A DNA stretch of 64,000 nt, from assembly GCA_963790245.1 (NCBI GenBank), contig CAWBNP010000002.1, positions 558,001 to 622,000 on the forward strand, given 5' to 3'. The notes under the pieces were generated by a model. That model did no database searches. It saw only the letters and a list, made by a program, of their open reading frames with translations, and was not told where the DNA came from. The DNA is from JACCVG01 sp963790245. GTDB taxonomy: Bacteria; Actinomycetota; Thermoleophilia; Solirubrobacterales; Thermoleophilaceae. Position numbers and translations under genes: made by a program. Shown piece by piece: positions 49,204 through 58,747 of this stretch (position 1 is the stretch's first letter; every line of letters starts with the position of its first letter).

Positions 49204-52200
49204 GTGACCGGGCTCACCCGCCTGGTGATCGGCCATTCGCGGCTGGTGCTCGGGTTGTGGGTGGCCCTGATCGGGACGCTCGGGGCGATCGGCATCGGCG
49301 TCGAGGATGATCTCCACCGCAGCGATCTGAGCATCCCCGGCTCGGGGTCGGCGCAGGCGCGAGCGCTCACGCAAGCGGAGTTCGGTGAGAGCAACGCCGT
49401 ATCGGTCTTGTTGCGCGGTCCCGCAGCGGACCTGCGACGGCAGGGCAAGGCGCTCGCCGATCGGCTCGAGCGCCACGAGGGCGTCGTCGTGCTCGACCCC
49501 TGGTCCGCCGACTCGAGCGATGCTCTCCGACCCGCCCCGGATCAGGCGCTGCTGCTCGTGCGCGCCGATCTGCCCTTCGAGCAGGTCAGCATCGATCTGG
49601 TCCCCGAGCTGCGCGCTGACCTAGCGGCGGGCATCGAGCCGCCGGTGCAAGCGCACCTGACCGGATTCCCCGATCTCGCCGCAGCGATCCACGGAGATTC
49701 GATCAGCGCGCTGCAGCGCGCCGAGACGATCGCCGCCCCACTGCTCGCAATCGTCCTGATGTTCGTTTTCCGCAGCCTGGTCGCGGCCGCGCTGCCGCTG
49801 ATCCTCGGCTTCGCGACGATCGGCGCCGGCGCCGGGGTGCTCGCGCTCCTCAACCGGCTGATTGATCTGGATGCCTCGGCGATGAACCTGATGACGGCGA
49901 TGGGCCTTGCGCTCGGCGTCGACTACTCGTTGCTGATCGTGTCGCGCTTCAGGGAGCAGCTCGACGATGGAGCCGACCCGGTGACGGCGGTCGAGACGGC
50001 GTCCCGAGCGGCGGGCGGAACGGTCATCTTCGCCGGACTCGCACTCAGCGCAGCGGTCGCCGCGGCGCTGCTCGTCGCACCGGGCGGACTGCTCACCTCG
50101 GCGGTTACCGGAGCGCTCGTCGCGGCCCTGCTCAGCATCCTCTCGGCGTTGACCGCCCTGCCGGCGGCTTTGATGCTGCTCGGGCGCAACGTCGATCGCG
50201 GTCGTCTCGGCAGGGACCGCAGCGGACAGGGCTCTTCGAGGTTCGCGCTCGGGCTTGGCCGGCGACCAGCGGTCGCGATCATCGTTTCCACGGCGTTGGT
50301 GCTGCTCTGCGTTCCGGCCTTCGCGATGCAGAGCGGGGCGCCGGATCCGCGCGCCCTGTCATCCGACAGCGTCCAGCGCGCTGACTTCGAGACCTTCCGC
50401 AAGACGCTCGGGGTCGGCTGGGCGGCACCCTTCGAGGTCATCGTCTCCGATCCCGACGGGTCGATCTCGGATCCCGAGGATCTGCGCGCGCTGACTGCCT
50501 GGCAGAAGCGGCTCGAGCGCGAGCCCGGCATCCGCAGCGTCTTCGGACCGGACCAGGTGGCCGGCGAAGCCCGCCGGCTGCGACGCGTCCCGGACGGGCT
50601 GGAGCGGGCCGCAAACTCCCTCGAACAGGGTGAGCGAGCCGCCGGGAAGCTTGATGACGGCGCCGGGCTCGTCGACCGCGGTGTCGCGAAGCTGCGCTCC
50701 GGCATCACTCGGGGCGCCGAAGGAGCCGAACGCCTGTCGGACGTGGTGGCACAGGCCGACAGCGGTATCGGACGGCTGGTCGGCGGGCTGGGTCGGGCCG
50801 GGGCGGGTAGCGCGCGGCTACTGGCCGGAATCAAGCGGGGTGTGCTCGGGTCGGACAAGCTCGCCGACAAAAGCAAGCGGCTGCGCGACGGTGCGCGCCT
50901 GCTCGACGACGGCGTCGTGCGCGCCCGCCGGGGCGTAGCCGACGCGCTGCCGAAGTCTGAGCGCCTCGTAGCCGGGCTGCGCGAGGGCCGGACCGGACTG
51001 AGCGAGCTCGCCGGGCCTGCAGCGATCGCCGACCGCCAACTCGACGAGGCCCTCAGGGCGCTCGGGAGGATGCTGCCTTCGTCGAAGGCCGACCCGCGCT
51101 TTCGCGATGCCTTCGAAGCCGTCGCCAGGGCCGAGGCCGCGATCTCCGGCCGCAATCCGGTCAACGGGGAGCGCGCCAGGGCCGGTTACGACGGGCTCGT
51201 TGCGGCGCTCGGCGACGGCCGGTCGGAGCTCGGAAAAGCGGTCCGCGGCGCGAGTGCCCTCGACCGCGGCTTGGAAGGGCTCGAGCGTGGCCTCGGACAG
51301 CTCGCCAGGGGATCCGGAAAGCTCGTGGACGGCGCCGAAAGGGCGGCGCGGCGGGTCCCGGCGCTGGTCGACGGACTCGACCGCCTCAGCGACGGCGCCA
51401 AGCGACTCGATGGCGGGGTCGCTCGACTAAAGGATGGCGGCGGGCGACTCGACCGTGGCGCCGACCGCCTGCAGAGGGGAAGCGGGCGTCTCGCCGACGG
51501 TCTCGGTGATGGGGGCTCCCGCTCGCGAGCGCTCGAGCGGGGGACCGGCCGCCTGTCAGACGGAACCGGTCGCTTCGCCGATCGACTGGGCCGCTCCGAT
51601 CTGGGTGGCGGCGAAGCGGACCTCAAGCGGCTGGATCGGACTTTCGACTCGGGGAATCTCGTCACCGCGGCGGTCCAGGAATCCGGCGCCGCCGATCGCG
51701 CCGCGGCTTCGTTCATCGGGAACTTCGACCGTGGCGGGTCGGCCGCGAAGCTGGTCGTAATTGCCCGAGCGGATCCGACCAACCCCGAGGAAACCGTCCG
51801 CGACCGGCTTGCCGCCGACGCTCGGAAGTTCGAGCGTGACACCGGGATGACGGTCGCGATCGGCGGCCCGGCATCCGTGCTTCAGGACTTCAGCACGACC
51901 GCGTCCGGGCGGCTGCCGTTGCTGATCGCGGTGCTCGTGCTGGTCACCTACCTCGTGCTGGTGCCGATGTTCCGCTCGCTGCTGCTCCCGCTGCTGGCCG
52001 TCCTGCTCAACGTTGTCACCGTCGCGGCCGCATTCGGCGTACTCGTGCTGCTGCTCGGCGGCGAGCACCCGCCGCTCGGAGGAACGGGGCAGCTCGACGC
52101 GGTCTCGATGTTCCTCATCTTCAGCATCATCTTCGGGCTCGCGATCGACTACGAGGTCTTCCTGATCATGCGGATGCGCGAGGGCTACCTGAGGTTCGGC

Positions 52201-52476
52201 ACGACCGATCGCGCCGTGGAGTACGGGCTGCGCAAGACCGCGGGGATCGTCACGGGAGCAGCGCTGATCATGACCGGTGTCTTCGTTGCCTTCGCGCTTG
52301 CCGACATCGCGACGATCCGCCAGCTCGGCGTCGGGCTCACCGTGGCCGTGCTGATCGATGCGACGCTCGTTCGGCTCGTCCTATTGCCGGCGGCGATGCG
52401 GCTCTGCGGCGAGGCCAACTGGTGGCTGCCCGCCTGGCTCGACCGGCGATTGCCGCGGCTCGATTTCGAGGGCTAG
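49204..52476 (+). CDS. MMPL/RND-family membrane transporter with a long periplasmic repeat insert
   Basis: 1090 aa from a GTG with AAGGA 6 nt upstream. Membrane domain 1 has LGLWVALIGTLGAIGIG and the 2-6 helix bundle (MGLALGVDYSLLIVSRFRE with the conserved GVDYS). Domain 2 mirrors it (FGLAIDYEVFLIMRMRE). Between them, about 440-830, lies a long helical segment of Gly/Asp/Arg/Leu heptad-like repeats (LDDGAGLVDRGVAKLRSG, RLKDGGGRLDRGADRLQRG) like the YhgE/Pip-type coiled rods in some actinobacterial MMPL proteins. It probably exports lipids or drugs using the proton gradient. Confidence 0.9.
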   Translation: MTGLTRLVIGHSRLVLGLWVALIGTLGAIGIGVEDDLHRSDLSIPGSGSAQARALTQAEFGESNAVSVLLRGPAADLRRQGKALADRLERHEGVVVLDPWSADSSDALRPAPDQALLLVRADLPFEQVSIDLVPELRADLAAGIEPPVQAHLTGFPDLAAAIHGDSISALQRAETIAAPLLAIVLMFVFRSLVAAALPLILGFATIGAGAGVLALLNRLIDLDASAMNLMTAMGLALGVDYSLLIVSRFREQLDDGADPVTAVETASRAAGGTVIFAGLALSAAVAAALLVAPGGLLTSAVTGALVAALLSILSALTALPAALMLLGRNVDRGRLGRDRSGQGSSRFALGLGRRPAVAIIVSTALVLLCVPAFAMQSGAPDPRALSSDSVQRADFETFRKTLGVGWAAPFEVIVSDPDGSISDPEDLRALTAWQKRLEREPGIRSVFGPDQVAGEARRLRRVPDGLERAANSLEQGERAAGKLDDGAGLVDRGVAKLRSGITRGAEGAERLSDVVAQADSGIGRLVGGLGRAGAGSARLLAGIKRGVLGSDKLADKSKRLRDGARLLDDGVVRARRGVADALPKSERLVAGLREGRTGLSELAGPAAIADRQLDEALRALGRMLPSSKADPRFRDAFEAVARAEAAISGRNPVNGERARAGYDGLVAALGDGRSELGKAVRGASALDRGLEGLERGLGQLARGSGKLVDGAERAARRVPALVDGLDRLSDGAKRLDGGVARLKDGGGRLDRGADRLQRGSGRLADGLGDGGSRSRALERGTGRLSDGTGRFADRLGRSDLGGGEADLKRLDRTFDSGNLVTAAVQESGAADRAAASFIGNFDRGGSAAKLVVIARADPTNPEETVRDRLAADARKFERDTGMTVAIGGPASVLQDFSTTASGRLPLLIAVLVLVTYLVLVPMFRSLLLPLLAVLLNVVTVAAAFGVLVLLLGGEHPPLGGTGQLDAVSMFLIFSIIFGLAIDYEVFLIMRMREGYLRFGTTDRAVEYGLRKTAGIVTGAALIMTGVFVAFALADIATIRQLGVGLTVAVLIDATLVRLVLLPAAMRLCGEANWWLPAWLDRRLPRLDFEG

Positions 52477-52481
52477 CCGGT

Positions 52482-52487
52482 TAGCAT
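52482..52487 (+). promoter_or_regulatory. -10 element TAGCAT for a leaderless gene
   Basis: TAGCAT ends 9 nt before the ATG at 52497, and no ribosome binding site is present. Confidence 0.45.
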
Positions 52488-52496
52488 CGCGCCGCG

Positions 52497-54668
52497 ATGA
52501 GCGGCGGCAACCCACTCTCCGATGTGGCAGTCCGCCCGTCGCTCGTGACGCTCATAAGCGGCGACCGGGAGCGACGCGCGGAAGCGGCGGTGTTTGCGGT
52601 TCGTTTCGCGCTCACCGCCGCCGTGGCCGTTGCGGTGCCCGTCGCGCTCGTCGGCGTCGGCGGTGCGACCCCCGCCGCGGTGACCTCGATCTTCCTCCAG
52701 CTCGGCCGTCCGCTCCCGGCCCGATGGGATACCCGGATCATCACGGGCACGGTGCTTGCTGCCCTGCTCGGCGGCGCGGCGGCGCTGGGGGTGCTGCTGA
52801 GTGGGCTGGTCGCCCCGATCGTCGCGATCGGACTCGCGTTCGTGATCGCCCTGGCGGCCCGCGCGAGCACAATCGCCGCCGTGGCACGCGACCCGCTGCT
52901 GATCATCTTCATCTTCATGGGCGGTGTGTCCTCAACCGCCGCGAGCGCGCTGCCGGCGCTTATCGGGGGCTCACTGGCGACGGTCATCGTGGTCGTGATC
53001 ACCGGCCTGCTCGACCGGCAACCCCAGGCCGATGCTCCCGCCGAGATCGCCGCGGCGCTCGACGACGTCGCCGAGGCTCTCGAGCGGGGCGGCGGCCCGG
53101 TCCCTGCGGTCGATCGCCTGCGAGCGCGGGTCGGCGAGCTCGCCACGCCGCTCGGGAGCGCGGGCCGTGCGCAGGCCCTGGCCGGCTTGATGGCGAACGT
53201 CGAGCGTCAGGTGCTGCTGCTCCGTCGTGTCGGGCGCGTCTCGTCCGCCGGTCGACCCGAGCTGGGCGGCTTGGCGGAGCAGGATCGCCGGTGCGCCCGG
53301 GCGCTGCGCGGCGAGGCGCCGCCGCCAGAGGAGCAGCCAGGACTCGACGGGGTGCGGCGCGAACTGGACTCGGCTCCGGTGCAGATCCTCGAGCTCGTGC
53401 GGCTCCCCCAAGACGACCCACTCGCTCTCATCGACTGCGCGCTGCTGCCGCTCGACCTCGAGTTGACCGCCGCCAACGCAGTCGCGCTCACCCGCCAGGC
53501 GCGCGGACGGCCGACGCCGTTGCGCGACCGGCTCACCCGGCGGGCGCCGCCACCGGCGGTTTCGCGATCGCGCGCGCGGATCGCCATTAGTCGCGCACGT
53601 GGCTTGATCAGCCTGCGCTCCGCGGCGACGCGCGACGCCGTGCGGCTCGGCGCTGCGGTTGGACTGGCGGCAGCGGCGGTCGAGTTCCTGCCGATCGAGC
53701 GCGGCTACTGGGTGATGATGACCGCGATCATCGCGCTGCGTGCGAGCAGCCGAACGACGTTCGAGTTCGGCCGATACCAGTGGTTGGGCACCTTCGCCGG
53801 TTTCGCGATCGCGCTGATCCCGATCGCGCTCGGCGCGGGCGTACTGATTCAGGGAGCGATCGCCGTGGCTGCGCTGCTCCTGTTCGCGTTCGCCAACCGT
53901 GCGGGCGCGACGCTGCTCGGCCCGGCAGCGCTGACGCTCGTATTCGTCATGGCACTAGGGCAGCTGACCGGCTCCGGGTTCGTGATCGGGAGCGAGCGAG
54001 TCATCGACGTCGGTGTCGGAATCGTGATTGCGATAGTCGTCGCGGTCTTGGTGTGGCCGGGGGGCCGCGAACGCCTCGCCGCTCTTGCGCTGGCCGACTC
54101 GTTCGCCACAGTGGCGATGCTGATTCGGGTCACGGGCGCCTGGCTCGTGCACGGAACGAGCACCGCCGATACCGCCGCCACATGGCAGACCGCGCTCGCG
54201 GCCGGAGCGCGAGCCGAAGAAGCACTGACCGCGCTCGCGGCCGCCCCCCACGAGGCGCGGGCAGATTACAGCTCCGCCGTTCGGCTGCACGGAATCGCCA
54301 CGCGCATCCGATTCCAATCGGGTGAGCTGCTGCGCAGCACCGACCGCCTCGTGCCCGGCGAGACAGGCGTCGCAGAACTCCTGGACGCCGAGGTGGATCT
54401 GATCGCAGGCCGATTCAAGGGCATCGCCGCCATGCTCTCCGGAAACCAGTTGGGGCCCGTGGTGAACGCAGCTCCCGCCAACCCTGGGGAATTACGCGCA
54501 GCGCTCACCCGGCGAGCCGGCACGCTGCGCGGCACCGCGGCCGACGACGAGGCTCGGGCACGGTTCATGTCGGCGGCTCTCGTCTGGCACTGGCTTGCCG
54601 ACGTGGCACACGAGGCCGACGCCGCCGCGCGCGTCGTTCGCGACCTCAAGCCGGTCGGATCAGCGTGA
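52497..54668 (+). CDS. FUSC-family (aromatic acid exporter-like) membrane protein
   Basis: 723 aa. Two membrane blocks (about 30-160 and 375-525), each of about six helices, are separated by a cytoplasmic helical domain. The second block contains ERGYWVMMTAIIALRAS, the hallmark of FUSC proteins, and VVAVLVWPGGRERLAAL at its end. A C-terminal helical domain follows. Relatives export aromatic carboxylic acids; substrate here unknown. It follows the MMPL gene by 20 nt, but a promoter-like TAGCAT is also present. Confidence 0.87.
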   Translation: MSGGNPLSDVAVRPSLVTLISGDRERRAEAAVFAVRFALTAAVAVAVPVALVGVGGATPAAVTSIFLQLGRPLPARWDTRIITGTVLAALLGGAAALGVLLSGLVAPIVAIGLAFVIALAARASTIAAVARDPLLIIFIFMGGVSSTAASALPALIGGSLATVIVVVITGLLDRQPQADAPAEIAAALDDVAEALERGGGPVPAVDRLRARVGELATPLGSAGRAQALAGLMANVERQVLLLRRVGRVSSAGRPELGGLAEQDRRCARALRGEAPPPEEQPGLDGVRRELDSAPVQILELVRLPQDDPLALIDCALLPLDLELTAANAVALTRQARGRPTPLRDRLTRRAPPPAVSRSRARIAISRARGLISLRSAATRDAVRLGAAVGLAAAAVEFLPIERGYWVMMTAIIALRASSRTTFEFGRYQWLGTFAGFAIALIPIALGAGVLIQGAIAVAALLLFAFANRAGATLLGPAALTLVFVMALGQLTGSGFVIGSERVIDVGVGIVIAIVVAVLVWPGGRERLAALALADSFATVAMLIRVTGAWLVHGTSTADTAATWQTALAAGARAEEALTALAAAPHEARADYSSAVRLHGIATRIRFQSGELLRSTDRLVPGETGVAELLDAEVDLIAGRFKGIAAMLSGNQLGPVVNAAPANPGELRAALTRRAGTLRGTAADDEARARFMSAALVWHWLADVAHEADAAARVVRDLKPVGSA

Positions 54669-54686
54669 TTAGGATCGCGGCCCGAG

Positions 54687-55481
54687 ATGGAACTGATCGA
54701 GCTCAAGGTCGCGGCACTGCTGATACTGCTGGCGCTGGCCTACATCGGCGGCGTGCTGCCCATCCGCGTCAGCAAGTCGCCGCGTGCCGAGGCCGCATTC
54801 TCGCTGAGCAACGCGTTCGCGGGTGGACTGTTCCTGTCGGTCGGGCTGATCCACATGCTCGGCGACGCCGGCGAGGGCTTCGAGGACGCACAACTGGGGA
54901 TCGAGTACCCGATCGAGCTGGCGCTCGCGCTCGCCGCCTTCCTCGGCGTGCTGGCGCTGGAAGCGGTCGTCGGAGGGCGAGTGCGGGCGAGCCTCGGCGA
55001 GGCCTACCAACCCGGCTCCGAGGCGGTTCAGGCGGGGCGGCGGGCCAGATTGCTGGTCGTGATCCTTTCGGTCCACTCGCTGATCGCAGGGATCGCGCTC
55101 GGCGCCGAGACCAGCCTCGCTGCGACGCTGGCGCTCCTGATCGCGATCGTCGCCCACAAGGGGCCCGAGGGCTATGCACTCGGGATCAGCCTCTACGAGG
55201 CCGGCCGCGAGCGGAGTCAGCTGATCCGCACGGTGATGGGATACGCGATCATGACCCCGATCGGGATCCTGATCGGCTCGGCGCTGGCCGTGGCGCTCAC
55301 CGGTCAGGCGAACCTCGTCTTCGAGAGCGTCTTCGACGGGATCGCCGCGGGCACGTTCGTCTACATCGCGACCTTCGGCGTCCTCAAGGAGGAGTTCTCG
55401 GCCCCGGAGATGCTGGGTCGCAAGTTTGTCTGCGCCGTTGCCGGTGCGGCGCTGATCGCGGTCGTCTCGATCTGGGCGTGA
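54687..55481 (+). CDS. ZIP-family divalent metal transporter
   Basis: 264 aa, eight predicted helices. Metal-site motifs are in helices 4 and 5: HSLIAGIALGAE and HKGPEGYALG. FLSVGLIHMLGDA resembles the helix 2 motif of eukaryotic-type ZIPs (SLC39A1-3 group). The cytoplasmic loop (about 85-125) has no His-rich stretch. It probably imports zinc or iron. TAGGAT at 54670-54675 ends 11 nt before the ATG. Confidence 0.9.
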   Translation: MELIELKVAALLILLALAYIGGVLPIRVSKSPRAEAAFSLSNAFAGGLFLSVGLIHMLGDAGEGFEDAQLGIEYPIELALALAAFLGVLALEAVVGGRVRASLGEAYQPGSEAVQAGRRARLLVVILSVHSLIAGIALGAETSLAATLALLIAIVAHKGPEGYALGISLYEAGRERSQLIRTVMGYAIMTPIGILIGSALAVALTGQANLVFESVFDGIAAGTFVYIATFGVLKEEFSAPEMLGRKFVCAVAGAALIAVVSIWA

Positions 55482-55524
55482 CGCTCGGTAGGGTCGGTCA
55501 ACGGAAGCATCAAGGAGGCCCTGG

Positions 55525-57162
55525 TTGCGCAGCGAGACACCGGTATTGATCGTGGGCGGCGGACCGACCGGTCTGGCCGCGTCGCTGACCCTCTCCCAGC
55601 TCGGGGTTTCCTCGATGCTCGTCAACCGGTATCCGGGCACGCTCGAGCACCCGAAGGCCGTCGGGATCATGCAGCGCACGACCGAACTGCTGAGGCTGTG
55701 GGGCGCCGACGAGGAGATCCGCCGACAGGGCGTACCGCCGGAGTTCTACGACCAGATGCTCTGGACGACGACGCTCTCCGGTGAAGAGCTCGGGCGAACC
55801 GCCACGGTCGAGCCCGACTACCTCGCCCCCGAGCCCCAGAGCCCGGTCAGGGGCCTGCGATGCCCGCAGAACATCACGGAGTCGGTGCTCCGCGACCGTG
55901 CCGAGAGCCACGAGATCGCCGAGGTTCACTTCGGTTTCGAGATGACGGCGTTCGAGCAGGATGAGAACGGCGTGACGGCAACGATCGCTCCCCACGACGG
56001 CGGGGAGACGAGCACAGTGCGAGCCCAATACCTGATCGCGGCCGACGGCAACGACAGCTCAGTCCGCAACGAGTGTGGCATCGGCCGCGCCGGCGACGCC
56101 GACATGGGCCACTTCGTGAACATCTACCACCGCGCCGCGCTCGGTCCGCTGGTGCGAGACCGCCCGGCTTGGGCGTACTCGGTGATGACGGCTCGTGTCG
56201 CCGGGACGATCGTGACTATCAACGGCGACGACCTCTGGCTGATGCACGTCAATCTCGCTCCCGGCGAGACAGTCGAGGACTTCACCGAGCAACGATGCGT
56301 AGAGACGATCCGCAACGCGACGGGGCTCGACGATCTCGACGTCGAGGTGATCGCGATCAAGTCGTGGATCATGGGCGCCGAGCTCTCGACCGCATTTGTC
56401 GACCGGCGCGTTCTGCTCACCGGCGATGCAGCCCATCGCACCACGCCTGACGGCGGTGTTGGCATGAACACCGGGCTCCATTCGGCCCACAACCTCGCGT
56501 GGAAGGTGGGGGCTGTCGTTTCGGGCTGGGCCGGTCCCGCGCTGCTCGACACCTACGAGCTCGAGCGGCGGGCGGTCGCCGATACAAACGTGTCCTACAG
56601 CGCCAAACGCGGGGCCGGGACCAACAAGATGGTCGACGCCGTGCGGGCGGGCGATCTCGACACTGTTCGCGCGGGCATCGCGGCCCGGCCTGCGGGAGGA
56701 CGCCAGGGCATGGACCTCGGCTTCCGCTACGAGGAAGGCGCCGTCGCGCCCGACGGGACCTCCCCCCCGCCCGTCGAGAACCCGATGGCCGACTACGTCC
56801 AGAACGGTTGCCCGGGCGGCCGTGCCCCTCACATGTGGGTGGAGCGTGACGGCGAGCGCATCTCCACGCTTGACACGTTCGGGGGCGGCTTCGTCCTGCT
56901 TGCGGGGGCCGACGGCGAGGCGTGGCGCGCGGCCGCGAAAGAAGCCGCGGAACCGCGAAAGGTGCCGGTCGAGGTCCTGACCGTCGGCGAAACGTGCAAC
57001 CTGCGGGCATCCGCCGGTGGCTTCGAGGCGCTCTACGGAGTCGAACCCGACGGCGCCGTGCTCGTTCGTCCCGACGGTTTTGTCGGCTGGCGCTCTCGAC
57101 GCGCAGGCGACGCGTCGGCTGGCGCGCTGGCCGACGCGCTCACGACGATCCTGAAGCTCTGA
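55525..57162 (+). CDS. FAD-dependent aromatic monooxygenase (TfdB/PheA-MhpA type)
   Basis: 545 aa from a TTG with AAGGAGG 6 nt upstream; a TAGGGT -10 lies at 55488-55493. FAD motifs: VLIVGGGPTGLAASL near the N-terminus, the DG motif region LIAADGNDSSVRN, and LLTGDAAHRTTPDGGVGMN. The C-terminal thioredoxin-like domain (about 440-545) is present. It should hydroxylate an aromatic or polyketide-like substrate with NAD(P)H and O2. It begins an operon with the small protein at 57180 and the carboxyl methyltransferase, suggesting tailoring of a small aromatic acid. Confidence 0.9.
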   Translation: MRSETPVLIVGGGPTGLAASLTLSQLGVSSMLVNRYPGTLEHPKAVGIMQRTTELLRLWGADEEIRRQGVPPEFYDQMLWTTTLSGEELGRTATVEPDYLAPEPQSPVRGLRCPQNITESVLRDRAESHEIAEVHFGFEMTAFEQDENGVTATIAPHDGGETSTVRAQYLIAADGNDSSVRNECGIGRAGDADMGHFVNIYHRAALGPLVRDRPAWAYSVMTARVAGTIVTINGDDLWLMHVNLAPGETVEDFTEQRCVETIRNATGLDDLDVEVIAIKSWIMGAELSTAFVDRRVLLTGDAAHRTTPDGGVGMNTGLHSAHNLAWKVGAVVSGWAGPALLDTYELERRAVADTNVSYSAKRGAGTNKMVDAVRAGDLDTVRAGIAARPAGGRQGMDLGFRYEEGAVAPDGTSPPPVENPMADYVQNGCPGGRAPHMWVERDGERISTLDTFGGGFVLLAGADGEAWRAAAKEAAEPRKVPVEVLTVGETCNLRASAGGFEALYGVEPDGAVLVRPDGFVGWRSRRAGDASAGALADALTTILKL

Positions 57163-57179
57163 ACCCGACCGCTGACACC

Positions 57180-57593
57180 ATCCGCTTCGAGTTCGCATTC
57201 GCGCCGGCGTATCGCTGGTCGCGCGTGTTCGGGATCCGGCCGGAAACGTCCTGGGTCGAGGTTGATGACTCCGCGCTCAGAGCCCGCTTTGGACCGTGGC
57301 GCCTGTCTACGCCGCTCACGAACATCACAAACGTCGCGATCACCGGGCCATACGCGTACTGGAAGACGGCGGGAACGGCTCGACTAGCGGTCACCGACCA
57401 TGGGCTGACCTTTGCCACCAACGGAGACCGCGGGGTGCTGATCTCCTTCGGCACCCCGGAACCCGGTCTCGACCCCCTGGGCGTCCTTCAGCACCCCGAG
57501 TTGACGGTCACGGTCGCCGACGTAGAAGGGCTGACGGCGCTCCTGCTCGCCCGCAGCCCACTGGGTGCAGTCGCCAAGGGCAGGTCGCTCTGA
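57180..57593 (+). CDS. Small actinobacterial protein of unknown function, no standard start codon
   Basis: About 137 aa if begun at ATC 57180 (RFEFAFAPAYRWSRVFGI follows). I recall a family with this layout in mycobacteria and relatives, usually beginning M-x-RF; motifs ARFGPWRLSTPLTNIT, ITGPYAYWKTAG and GLTFATNGDRGV are diagnostic. The region has no ATG, GTG or TTG before the first strand. Other candidates are CTG at 57159, which overlaps the monooxygenase stop, or a GTG about 45 nt downstream that would remove the first strand. It is packed between the monooxygenase and the methyltransferase. Confidence 0.65.
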   Translation: MRFEFAFAPAYRWSRVFGIRPETSWVEVDDSALRARFGPWRLSTPLTNITNVAITGPYAYWKTAGTARLAVTDHGLTFATNGDRGVLISFGTPEPGLDPLGVLQHPELTVTVADVEGLTALLLARSPLGAVAKGRSL

Positions 57594-57622
57594 CCAAGAC
57601 CGACCAAGCGACGACGGCCGGG

Positions 57623-58690
57623 ATGAAGGCGGACGGCTTCTACGACCTGCACTCCGAGTATCAGCGACGGGTGATCGAGGCGGGCGATCCGCTCCTCTCG
57701 CGGCTGGCCGCCGAACTCGACCTCGACGCTTCCTCGGGTCCGATCGTGGTCGCCGACTACGGCTCCAGCACCGGGGCGACCTCGAGCCACGCGATGAGCA
57801 CCGTGTTGCGCGCGCTGGCCGAGCGCGGAATCGATCGCGAGATCGTCGCGGTTCACAACGATGTACCGACCAACGATTTCACCCAGCTCTTCCGCAACGT
57901 GACCGGAGAGAACGGTTACCTGGGGATCGGCGGCGCGACGGTCTACCCGTTGGCCTGCGCAGGATCGTTCTTCGACCAGGTTCTGCCCGCGTCGACCGTT
58001 GACCTGGGCATGTGCTCGAACGCCGCGCATTGGTTCAGGGAGCAGCCGGAGACCGAGCCGGGCGCGGGCATGTACTTCGCGGATCTCCCAGCCGCGCCGA
58101 GGTCAGCGCTCGAGCACCAGGCCGCGGCCGACTGGCAGCGGTTCTTGTCGGCCCGTGCGAGCGAGCTCGCCCCCGGAGGCTGCCTGCTTGTCCAGGGCAT
58201 CGCAACGATCAACGATGCCGACGGCTCCGAGCGGGTTTCGGCCGCCAAACTCCTGGGCGAGATGTGGGAGGTCGCGCTGGAGCTCGCCGACTCCGGGCTG
58301 CTCGACCGGGAAGTGCTCGACCGCTACGTCTTCCCCGTCTACTGCCGCAGCGAGCGGGAGGCGACAGCCCCCGTCGAGAAGGCCGGCCCGTTGGCCGAAA
58401 TTCTCGAGTCGGTCCACGTTGACGTCGAAGAGGTCGCCAATCCCTACTGGGAGACGCTCGAGCGGTCGGGAGATCGCGAGGCCTACGCCGAGACCTACAC
58501 CCAGTTCATGCGAGCGTTTACGGAATCGACTCTGACCGAGCACCTGCTCGGACCCGGATCGCGCGGAGAGGACCTCGAAGTCCTTTCAAACCAGTTCTTC
58601 GAGCGCTTTCGAACACGCAGCGCATCCGATCCCGAAGCGGGACGGTACGAAGCATGGATCCTGCGGGTCGTCTACCGGCGGAGGGCCTAA
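57623..58690 (+). CDS. SABATH-type S-adenosylmethionine-dependent carboxyl methyltransferase
   Basis: 355 aa from the ATG at 57623 (MKADGFYDLHSEYQRR). An upstream in-frame CTG overlaps the previous stop but is less likely. Motifs: VVADYGSSTGATSS (SAM motif I), HNDVPTNDFTQLF, ATVYPLACAGSFFDQVLP and CSNAAHWF (SABATH pattern SSxxlHWL), and GGCLLVQG. SABATH enzymes methylate carboxyl groups of salicylate, jasmonate and similar acids, mostly in plants, and sparsely in bacteria. Coupling with an aromatic hydroxylase supports a small aromatic acid as substrate. Confidence 0.85.
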   Translation: MKADGFYDLHSEYQRRVIEAGDPLLSRLAAELDLDASSGPIVVADYGSSTGATSSHAMSTVLRALAERGIDREIVAVHNDVPTNDFTQLFRNVTGENGYLGIGGATVYPLACAGSFFDQVLPASTVDLGMCSNAAHWFREQPETEPGAGMYFADLPAAPRSALEHQAAADWQRFLSARASELAPGGCLLVQGIATINDADGSERVSAAKLLGEMWEVALELADSGLLDREVLDRYVFPVYCRSEREATAPVEKAGPLAEILESVHVDVEEVANPYWETLERSGDREAYAETYTQFMRAFTESTLTEHLLGPGSRGEDLEVLSNQFFERFRTRSASDPEAGRYEAWILRVVYRRRA

Positions 58691-58734
58691 CCCTCCCGGT
58701 CGCCGAGCGGCTAGCGTCGGGCCGACTCGTCAAT

Positions 58735-58740
58735 TAGGGT
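58735..58740 (+). promoter_or_regulatory. -10 element TAGGGT for a leaderless gene
   Basis: TAGGGT ends 7 nt before the ATG at 58748, with no Shine-Dalgarno sequence between. Confidence 0.6.
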
Positions 58741-58747
58741 TGCGACG

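Noticed and set aside
57155..57600. CTGA overlaps at several junctions (23230, 57159, 57590) as evidence for CTG start codons
   Set aside because: Any gene ending in a C-final codon followed by TGA gives CTGA, so this is expected by chance in GC-rich DNA.
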